Below, piece by piece: positions 1 to 6,000 of a DNA stretch of 6,410 nt (the stretch's first letter is position 1; every line of letters begins with the position of its first letter). Under the pieces are notes generated by a model that worked only from the letters and a program-made list of their open reading frames with translations, did not search any database and was not told the origin of the DNA. Origin of the DNA: Nitrospirota bacterium. Lineage in GTDB: Bacteria > Nitrospirota > UBA9217. A program made the translations under genes and the position numbers. Location: contig JAAXXJ010000178.1 of assembly GCA_013334545.1 (NCBI GenBank), positions 1 to 6,410 on the forward strand. The letters run 5' to 3'.

Positions 1-505
1 GCTGGCGACCATCTCTACGATCCAAGGCAAGTGGGCGAAGATTCTTTCTCTCGCTGCTTAAAACATCCCGCCTCGTATTCTCAAAGAACGATTCGTCGTT
101 AATGGACTGCCATTGCCTGTTGCCGCCGTTTTCACGACTTCAGGACTGTTCGCTTGCCGTCGACCACTGTCGCTGAACCGGCTTGTGCGATCATCTCATG
201 GGTCCATCCGCTGTTTCATAGAACTTTTGACACTATTCTCCAATGTTCAATGAATGACAAACGCAATTATTGTATGAAATTTGTACAAGTCGCAACGCGG
301 TTGTTCTTTCCGTCTATAAGTATAGAGGAGGTTCCATGGAGTTGCAAGGCTGAGCCTCACGTTTTTCAAGCTCCACATTATTCGAAGCTTCATGCGGCAA
401 GCTGAGAGGACCGTGATAATTTCGGTATTTATCTTGCTGATTGAGACAGTGAACAGAGACCGCCCAGGACAGGATTTTCCAATCCCGGAGCACAGCGAAT
501 AATAG
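1..505. other. Upstream region with no supported gene
   Basis: I see no recognisable gene here. A plus-strand frame ending in TAA at 59-61 could be the last 19 codons of a gene entering from the left, but it is too short to identify, and the minus strand across 1-150 is also fairly open. A frame open from 326 to 502 reads as a short hydrophobic peptide if started at ATG 392 (36 codons) or GTG 413 (29 codons). ATG 392 has no SD, and GTG 413 has a purine-rich stretch only two bases upstream. A strong GAGGAGG sits before ATG 336, but that frame stops after five codons. The stretch is more AT-rich than the genes downstream and resembles intergenic or decayed sequence. Confidence 0.5.
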
Positions 506-517
506 TGCTATACTTAA
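506..517 (+). promoter_or_regulatory. Sigma-S-type extended -10 promoter element
   Basis: The bases TGCTATACTTAA match the classic RpoS-preferred extended -10: TG at 506-507, C at the -13 position (508), TATACT at 509-514, and TAA directly after it. No good TTGACA-like -35 lies 16-18 bases upstream, which is tolerated by sigma-S and by extended -10 promoters. Transcription would start near 521-525 and read towards the small membrane protein gene at 801, leaving a leader of roughly 280 bases. Stress control of the downstream genes fits their type. The match is seen directly; promoter activity and the identity of the sigma factor are inferred. Confidence 0.5.
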
Positions 518-800
518 AAAAATACCTCTATCCGTAATAGGCGAACAAAGAGAAACAAAACGCATCGAGATGTTCATCGTCGGCGCTTTTGCCTGTGCCA
601 TCACGCTGCCGATCCTCGACATTACTGTACCCAAGTCCGCATAACTCGGCGCGGGCAGCCCTGATCAAGCTCTGGCCTCACTACCCTATGGCCATCAAGC
701 AGTTTGAGTTACAAAGGACCACGAAACTGTCGGTTCGCCATCGGCTGAGGCTTGAATAAAGGCCGGTAATGCAGCTACGGCAGCTTGAAAGGAGAATCAT
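518..800. other. Probable leader region without a supported gene
   Basis: This stretch lies between the sigma-S-like -10 and the first clear gene. Two open plus-strand frames cross it. One ends at 644 and would give a 24-residue hydrophobic peptide from ATG 570. The other ends at 759 and would give 23 residues from ATG 688. Neither start has a convincing SD and neither product is recognisable. The simplest reading is a long 5' untranslated leader. No clear terminator or riboswitch class could be assigned. Confidence 0.4.
788..794 (+). promoter_or_regulatory. Ribosome binding site of the small membrane protein
   Basis: AAAGGAG ends six bases before ATG 801. This decides the reading frame in favour of the 49-residue hydrophobic protein over a longer, non-membrane frame that overlaps it from 785. 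Confidence 0.75.
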
Positions 801-950
801 ATGTTGTGGACGATCGCTGTAATACTGCTAGTTCTTTGGGCACTCGGGCTGGTGAGCAGCTACACGATGGGTGGGTTCATCCATATTTTGCTTGTGATCG
901 CAATTGTTGTGGTGTTGATCAGGATCATCCAGGGGCGAAAACTCCTCTAG
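801..950 (+). CDS. lmo0937-family (DUF5670) small membrane protein
   Basis: This gene encodes a 49-residue hydrophobic protein starting MLWTIAVILLVLWALGLVSS and ending in a basic IRIIQGRKLL tail. The pattern is two short membrane helices (about residues 2-19 and 25-43) joined by a YTMGGFIH turn, with a positively charged C-terminus, which is the typical form of the lmo0937/DUF5670 family. These mini-proteins are widespread, usually around 50 residues, have no established biochemical role, and often occur near stress genes. The start is well supported: AAAGGAG at 788-794 ends six bases before ATG 801. It is the first gene of the likely unit leading to the DUF5661 gene 59 bases downstream, and sits about 285 bases after the sigma-S-like -10. 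It would lie in the cytoplasmic membrane. Family assignment is from sequence pattern, without a database search. Confidence 0.85.
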   Translation: MLWTIAVILLVLWALGLVSSYTMGGFIHILLVIAIVVVLIRIIQGRKLL

Positions 951-995
951 CCGACGGGCGGTCATACCTCGCTCACATCTGAACGAGAAGAAACC

Positions 996-1002
996 GGAGG
1001 AG
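996..1002 (+). promoter_or_regulatory. Ribosome binding site of the DUF5661 gene
   Basis: GGAGGAG ends seven bases before ATG 1010. It is one of the strongest SD sites in the window. It shows that translation is meant to begin at 1010, upstream of the in-frame TGA, and not at the GTG (1085) after it, which has no SD. Confidence 0.8.
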
Positions 1003-1009
1003 TTGCCAA

Positions 1010-1318
1010 ATGAGTAAGCCCATACAGTTCAGCGCAGACGAGGCCAGGCGCATCGGAGATTCCCTCGGCATCGATTGAAGCCATGTGGATCTTGAACAAT
1101 TTCATATAGGTATGTTCGTGGAACTTGAGCACGGAACGAGAGATCCTGAAACGAGCGTGACCAACGATGACATGAGCCTTACCGGAAAGATCGCACTGGC
1201 TCGCCTGAACGAGTTCCTGGACTATTACACCCGGCTTGCACCCTTGGAGGCGGAAGCCGGCATATATTGGCCAAGAAAAGAATATATACGCAGTGCTCGT
1301 AGAGGTATGTGTCCATGA
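1010..1318 (+). pseudogene. DUF5661 family protein gene with an in-frame TGA at codon 23
   Basis: The frame from ATG 1010 encodes MSKPIQFSADEARRIGDSLGID, then TGA (1076-1078), then continues in the same frame for 79 more codons to TGA 1316-1318. Read through, it gives a 102-codon protein with the hallmarks of the DUF5661 family: an N-terminal EARRIGDSLGID segment, DLEQFHIGMFVELEHGTRDP, a VTNDD segment, and TGKIALARLNEF followed by DYYTRL. Family members, as I recall them, carry Trp right after the GID motif, so TGA probably replaces TGG. The function of DUF5661 is unknown; members are small, soluble and charged. The SD before ATG 1010 is excellent, while the possible restart at GTG 1085 has none. 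The 3' end overlaps the permease start as ATGA, so translation of the permease may depend on ribosomes reaching this stop. A recent nonsense mutation or a base-call error is most likely; read-through or recoding is less likely, since TGA ends the neighbouring permease gene. Confidence 0.75.
1301..1318 (+). promoter_or_regulatory. SD and ATGA stop-start overlap setting the permease start
   Basis: AGAGG at 1301-1305 ends nine bases before ATG 1315. The A of that ATG also begins the ATGA overlap with the DUF5661 stop. An in-frame GTG at 1309 would be only three bases from the SD, so ATG 1315 is the better start. The overlap suggests translational coupling of the two genes. Confidence 0.65.
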
Positions 1319-2394
1319 CGGAACAGAGTAATTCTCAACGAGGAGTCCGCTTCCTCGTCATCGCGGCAGCGCTCGTGATCATCATCGGGGGCATCAATCA
1401 GGCGCAATCGGTCCTGGTGTCCGTCCTGGTCGCTGTTTTCCTCGCCATGCTCGGGACGCCGCCGGTGCTCTGGCTCGAACGGAAACGTATTCCCTCATTC
1501 GTCGCGGTGCTGCTCGTGGTGGGCGGCATGATCGCCATCCTGCTGATCGTCGGCGCGATCGTCGGCGCATCCATCAACAGCTTTTACACTGAGTTGCCTG
1601 TCTATCAAACTCGCCTACAGGAGCATGTCTCGGCATTCCAGTCGTTTTGGGCATCCAAGGGCGTTCGGCATATGGACAAGGTTCTGCTCGGATATGTCAA
1701 TCCAGGAGCGGTGATGAGCCTGACCGCCCGCTTGCTCGCGGAGATGGGCTCGGCGCTTTCGAACATTGTCCTGATCCTGCTCACCGTAACTTTTATCCTC
1801 TTCGAGGCCTCAAGCTTTCCCGTCAAGCTCCGCGCGGTTCTCGGTGATCCCAAGCAGGTATTTCCCCAGTTTACGAGGTTCGTAAGTGATATTGAGCGCT
1901 ATATGGTTATCAAGACGGTCATCAGTCTGGCCACGGGGATCCTGATAGGGATATGGTTGTCCATTCTCGGTATTGATTTTCCCATTCTCTGGGGTTTTCT
2001 GGCCTTTCTGCTCAACTATGTGCCGAATGTCGGCTCCACCATCGCCGCCGTTCCTGCGGTTCTTCTCGCTTTTATCCAATTGGGGATAGGCCGTGCCGCA
2101 CTGGCAACAGCAGGATACATGGTCGTCAACTTCATACTTGACAATGTGATCGAAACAAAACTAATGGGGCGGAGGCTCGGATTGTCCACCCTCATTGTTT
2201 TTCTCTCGTTGATCTTTTGGGGAAGCCTGCTCGGTCCGGTCGGCATGGTTCTGTGCATACCGCTTACCATGACCCTGAAATTTGCATGCGAGAACAATAA
2301 AAGCACTCAATGGATCGTGGTATTTCTTGCGCCTGAAACACCCGCGGCAAACATTTCATCACTGTCGAACAAAGGAACCGATCCTGAGGCCTGA
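1315..2394 (+). CDS. AI-2E family transporter (PerM/UPF0118-type permease)
   Basis: This gene encodes a 359-residue polytopic inner-membrane protein of the AI-2E exporter family (PF01594, formerly UPF0118). Hydrophobic helices fall near residues 12-28, 31-50 and 61-87. A mostly soluble segment at about 88-140 contains the variable loop of the family, and further helices follow from about 145 to the C-terminal third. Diagnostic features are LNYVPNVGS around residue 233, followed by TIAAVPAVLLA; NFILDNVIETKLMG from about residue 272; GRRLGLSTLIVFLSLIFWG; and GPVGMVLCIPLTM from about 307. Length is normal for the family. Members have been linked to autoinducer-2 export or to Na+/H+ exchange, but most, probably including this one, have no proven substrate. 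The last 30 or so residues are a hydrophilic tail. The gene follows the broken DUF5661 gene with an ATGA overlap, so it is likely the last gene of that unit. If coupling matters, the upstream TGA could lower its expression. Confidence 0.93.
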   Translation: MTEQSNSQRGVRFLVIAAALVIIIGGINQAQSVLVSVLVAVFLAMLGTPPVLWLERKRIPSFVAVLLVVGGMIAILLIVGAIVGASINSFYTELPVYQTRLQEHVSAFQSFWASKGVRHMDKVLLGYVNPGAVMSLTARLLAEMGSALSNIVLILLTVTFILFEASSFPVKLRAVLGDPKQVFPQFTRFVSDIERYMVIKTVISLATGILIGIWLSILGIDFPILWGFLAFLLNYVPNVGSTIAAVPAVLLAFIQLGIGRAALATAGYMVVNFILDNVIETKLMGRRLGLSTLIVFLSLIFWGSLLGPVGMVLCIPLTMTLKFACENNKSTQWIVVFLAPETPAANISSLSNKGTDPEA

Positions 2395-2509
2395 ACAAAT
2401 ATCGAGACGGCATGAAAGAGAATATGATCGCAAGATTCCTCGCGCAACGTAAATAAAACTTATAAAAAAGCAGGATTCTATTTGAAACGTCACCGTCCTT
2501 TGCGGCCTT

Positions 2510-2524
2510 GCGTAAGACGCTTTT
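2510..2524 (+). terminator. Weak possible terminator after the permease
   Basis: GCGT and ACGC form a four-base-pair stem with a three-base AAG loop, followed by four T bases. This is short for an intrinsic terminator, and the T run is short too. It is the only hairpin-plus-T arrangement I noticed between the permease and the glucan synthase, about 115 bases after the permease stop. It could equally be chance. Confidence 0.2.
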
Positions 2525-2633
2525 GGATTTCGGATTGCCAGATTACAGAGTACCTATTGCAGTCGCGATATGCTTTCTCGTTTGAAAATGAGGTAAGACC
2601 GCTTCTGAACGCTGCAGTTGGTCGCCGCCTTTG

Positions 2634-2642
2634 TGCTATCAT
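2634..2642 (+). promoter_or_regulatory. Possible extended -10 promoter for the glucan synthase
   Basis: TGCTATCAT has the TGn extension and a five-of-six match to TATAAT, and carries the C before the -10 that sigma-S favours. No clear -35 lies at 16-18 bases. Transcription from about 2650 would give a leader of roughly 375 bases before the TTG start at 3025. It resembles the stronger TGCTATACT site at 506. Function is inferred. Confidence 0.3.
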
Positions 2643-2685
2643 ATCGCCGGTATAAGTTGTATATTGATGGGGTTAGGAAATCAAA

Positions 2686-2728
2686 TGAATTAGCTCATGG
2701 GTGAGCTACCACAACCCGTGCCAATTCA
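2686..2728 (+). repeat. Inverted repeats with two competing hairpins
   Basis: TAGCTCA (2691-2697) and TGAGCTA (2702-2708) form a perfect seven-base-pair stem with a TGGG loop. An alternative fold pairs CATGGGT (2696-2702) with ACCCGTG (2714-2720; one G-U pair), enclosed by a perfect TGAATT (2686-2691)/AATTCA (2723-2728) stem. A further outer GGGTT (2670-2674)/AACCC (2713-2717) pairing is possible. The folds share bases and cannot all form together. No T run follows, so this is not an intrinsic terminator. It may be a protein-binding palindrome or a leader RNA element. I do not recognise a known riboswitch class. Confidence 0.5.
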
Positions 2729-2819
2729 ATAACGTTTCCCCCAACGCTGACACATTCATACTTTCACATCCTCTCGCCTTACCTTGCTGTCGTTTCTCAA
2801 CGCACCTCACTGCATTCTT

Positions 2820-2868
2820 GCGTTCGATATCATAATGGTCTTGATATCCTAATAAAACACAAGAACGC
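2820..2868 (+). repeat. Nested inverted repeat with two GATATC palindromes
   Basis: Two GATATC palindromes (2826-2831 and 2843-2848) can pair with each other. Outside them, GCGTTC (2820-2825) is the reverse complement of GAACGC (2863-2868), giving a two-part stem with an unpaired stretch on the right arm. TTCTTG (2815-2820) can alternatively pair with CAAGAA (2860-2865). It lies about 160 bases before the glucan synthase start and could be an operator or part of a structured leader. Confidence 0.35.
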
Positions 2869-2906
2869 CCACTATAGCGATCCACCGATCCGGTTCGTGA
2901 AAACCT

Positions 2907-2950
2907 CTCGTCAGGGCAGAATAAAGTCTCATAATCATTCTTGAGACGAG
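2907..2950 (+). repeat. Overlapping inverted repeats just upstream of the glucan synthase
   Basis: GTCTCA (2926-2931) pairs with TGAGAC (2942-2947) around a ten-base AT-rich loop. CTCGTC (2907-2912) is the reverse complement of GACGAG (2945-2950). Both pairings need the GAGAC bases at 2943-2947, so they are mutually exclusive. The element ends about 60 bases before the SD of the glucan synthase gene, a plausible place for leader-mediated control or for a dyad operator. Confidence 0.35.
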
Positions 2951-3012
2951 CCTGTCCCCGTCAGGATCAATCGAGATTATTTTCCGGTACGTCCGGCGCC
3001 CGCGTCAATAAA

Positions 3013-3027
3013 GGAGAATATTCATTG
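3013..3027 (+). promoter_or_regulatory. SD site and TTG start of the glucan synthase
   Basis: GGAG at 3013-3016, within AAAGGAGAA, lies eight bases before TTG 3025. The first ATG in frame is at 3046 and has no SD. TTG is therefore the better start, adding seven residues (MLKLSNKT). A TTG start usually lowers initiation efficiency. Confidence 0.65.
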
Positions 3028-6000
3028 AAGTTAAGTAACAAGACCATGCTTGGGAACCTGCCTGACCTGCTGGCGCGTTTTCGGGGGAAGGACCTGGAAG
3101 CATCGTGCGCGGTGTCCGAGCCGCCGCTGCGATCGGAATTGTTCAGCAGCGACCAGATGGAACAGCATGGCAAGACCCTGGCCGGTCTGCACACACTGAG
3201 CCTGGGACATGCTCCTGACCGGCTTCTGGGACGGTTGGCCGAGAATGAAGCCATCCTGACCGGGACGCGCAGCCTGCTGGTAGAGGTGGTCAGGACGGAT
3301 CGTCGGATCACGCCGGCGGCTGAATGGCTGCTCGATAATTTCTACCTGATCGAAGAACAGATACGCATGGCACGGAAGCATTTGCCGAAGGGTTACAGCC
3401 GGGAACTGCCCCGCCTGCTCGAGGGACCATCCGCAGGGCTTCCGCGCGTATATGACATCGCCCTGGAGACGATCTCGCACGGCGACGGCCGGGTGGACCC
3501 GGAAGGTCTCAGCAGTTTCCTTGCGGCCTACCAGACGGTCACCATCCTGAAGCTGGGAGAATTGTGGGCCATCCCCATCATGTTGCGCCTCGCGTTGATC
3601 GAGAATCTCAGGCGCATCGGGGTCCGCATCGCCGCCGGCAGGATCGACCGCAACCTGGCCGGCGACTGGGCGGATCGGATCACCGAGGTTGCCGCGAAGG
3701 ACCCGAAGAGCCTGATCCTGGTCATTGCGGACATGGCGCGCTCGAACCCGCCGCTCAAGAGCGCCTTTGTCGCGGAATTCGCGCGCCGCCTCCAGGGACA
3801 GGGTCCAGCCCTGGCAATGCCGCTCACCTGGATCGAACAGCACCTCTCCGAGTGCAGCATGACGATCGATCAGCTAGTGCAGGCGGAGAACCAGCAGCAG
3901 GCAGCTGATCAGGTATCGATGAGCAACAGCATCGGCAGCCTCCGCTTCCTGGGCGCGATGGACTGGCGCGAGTTCGTCGAGACGATGAGCATGGTCGAGC
4001 AGACCCTGCGTGGTGACCCCCGCGGCACCTACGGCAAAATGGATTTTTTTACCCGCGACCGATACCGTCACGTGGTTGAAAGGATCGCGAAGAGCGGCGG
4101 GCTCTCTGAACCTGAAGTGGCAGCCACTGCGCTCGGTCTTGCGCGCGCGGTCGCTGAAGACGTAAATTGCGAAAAAGACGACCGCACTGCCCATGTGGGC
4201 TACTATCTGATCGACAAGGGTTTGGGACAGCTGGAACGCCTGGCAGGGATCCGGTTGTCCGTTCTGGCGTCCCTTCGAAAAGCGGGCAGTCGTGTTCCTT
4301 TGTTCCTCTATCTCGGCACGATCGTGCTGATGACGGCGATTTTTACCGGTGTCTTAATGGCGAATGCTCAAGGTCCTGGGCTGCATCCCTGGCTTCTCCT
4401 TGTAACGGGCATCCTCTCTCTGATCTGTGCCAGTCAGCTGGGAATCGCTATGGTGAACTGGTTCGCTACGCTGATCGTTGCGCCCCATACACTGCCGCGA
4501 ATGGACTTCTCCAAAGGCATTCCGCCTGAAGCGCGAACCCTGGCCATTGTCCCGACCATGCTCACGAGCAGCCGGAACATCGAGGACCTGATCGAGGCGC
4601 TGGAAATCAGGTTCCTGGCAAACCGCGATGACAACCTGTTCTTCGGACTGCTGACCGATCTTCAGGACGCTCGGGAAGAGGTTCTGCCCGGGGACGAACC
4701 GCTTCTGCTGCTCGTTCAACAGAGGATCGAAGAGCTGAATGACAAGTACAGCGATGGGTCCGGCGACAGGTTTTTCCTCTTTCACCGCCCGCGCAGGTGG
4801 AATCCCGGCGAACGCGCATGGATCGGCTATGAGCGCAAGCGGGGAAAGCTTGCGGAACTGAATTCTTTCCTGCGCGGCGGCTCGCGTGACCGCTTCTCCC
4901 TCGTCGCCGGCAAGAACGCCGCTCTGATGAACGTAATGTACGTGATCACTCTTGACACGGACACCCAGCTGCCGCGCGATTCAGCGAGGCAGCTTGCGGG
5001 AGCCATGGCCCATCCGCTGAATCGCGCGCTGTACGACGAAGGCAAAGAGCGTGTTGTCGCGGGGTACGGCATCCTTCAGCCGCGCGTTGGTGCGAGCTTA
5101 CCGGGCACGAACCGGTCGCGGTATGCGCGCATTAACGGGAGCGATGCGGGCATCGACCCCTATACACGCGCTGTCTCCGATGTGTACCAGGACCTCTTTG
5201 GCGAAGGCTCTTTTATCGGCAAAGGTATCTACGACATCGACGCGTTCGAGCGGGCGCTCTGCGGACGCTTCCCCGAGAACCGGATCTTGAGCCACGATCT
5301 TATCGAAGGATGCTATGCCCGGGCCGGACTGCTGAGCGATGTCATGGTGTACGAGGAATATCCGTCCCGCTACAGCGCGGACGTAAGCCGCCGGCACCGA
5401 TGGATCCGCGGGGATTGGCAGCTTCTGTCCTGGCTGCGGGAGGTAGTCCCCGGCCCTGGCCTTGCCAAGCAACGACGAAAGAATCCCCTCTCGCTGCTGT
5501 CCCAATGGAAGCTCTTCGACAACCTTCGGCGCAGTCTTGTGCCTTCGGCTTTAACGCTCCTCCTTGTGCTCGGTTGGACGATTGTGTCCTCGCCCTGGTT
5601 CTGGACCCTGTCAATGATTGGCATTATTCTGATCCCTTCCGGTATTTCCGCTCTCCTGGATCTGATTCGAAAACCGGACGATGTGCTTCCCGGGCAGCAT
5701 CTTGCTGCTGCAGGACGCTCTCTGACGAGGCGCTTTGCTCAGGATGTGTTTATCCTTGCCTGTCTTCCCTATGAGGCCTTTTTCAGTCTCGATGCGGTCC
5801 TGCGTACGATAGGTCGAATGTTCGTAACGCACGAGGGGCTTCTTGAATGGAGTCCCTCAGGCGACCCGGATAGAAAGAGCCAAACGGGCCTCGCCGTCGT
5901 CCTTCGTACGATGTGGTTCGCTCCGTTCCTGAGCGTCGTCATCGTGACCTATCTGGCGCTTTCGAATCCTCCTGCATTGGGAGCGTCAGGGCCTCTCCTG

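Larger units (their letters stand above)
2395..3024. other. Long intergenic region ahead of the glucan synthase
   Basis: About 630 bases separate the permease stop from the glucan synthase start, and no gene here is supported. Small open frames exist: a 14-codon frame from ATG 2412, and a 57-codon frame from TTG 2482 to TAA 2653-2655 preceded by AGGA six bases upstream. Neither resembles a known family. A weak hairpin, GCGT-AAG-ACGC followed by TTTT (2510-2524), might end the permease transcript. The second half holds a possible extended -10 and several inverted repeats, listed separately, so much of it may be a 5' leader for the downstream gene. Confidence 0.5.

Noticed and set aside
1..150. 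End of an unknown gene on either strand at the left edge
   Set aside because: Several frames are open over this short stretch on both strands, and none gives a recognisable C-terminus.
227..256. TTGACA at 227-232 as the -35 of a sigma-70 promoter
   Set aside because: No acceptable -10 lies 16-18 bases downstream; the nearest candidates (TTCAAT, ATGAAT) are weak or badly spaced.
336..353. Strong GAGGAGG before ATG 336
   Set aside because: The frame stops after five codons, so it is not a gene. A tiny leader peptide is possible but has no further support.
785..982. Plus-strand frame of 65 codons overlapping the small membrane protein
   Set aside because: The ATG at 801, in a different frame with an ideally placed SD, gives a clear lmo0937-family protein; the overlapping product is polar and unrecognisable.
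1076..1110. Selenocysteine insertion at the DUF5661 TGA
   Set aside because: I see no convincing bacterial SECIS hairpin right after the TGA, and the family is expected to have Trp there, so a TGG to TGA change is simpler.
1309..1314. GTG 1309 as the permease start
   Set aside because: It lies only three bases after AGAGG, while ATG 1315 has nine-base spacing and an ATGA overlap with the upstream stop.
2691..2708. The 7-bp hairpin as an intrinsic terminator
   Set aside because: Neither strand has a T run after the stem, so it does not fit Rho-independent termination.
3031..3843. Long minus-strand open frame of about 270 codons
   Set aside because: It lies wholly opposite the glucan synthase frame, whose translation matches a known family throughout. 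The minus frame has no recognisable domain and is a GC-driven shadow.
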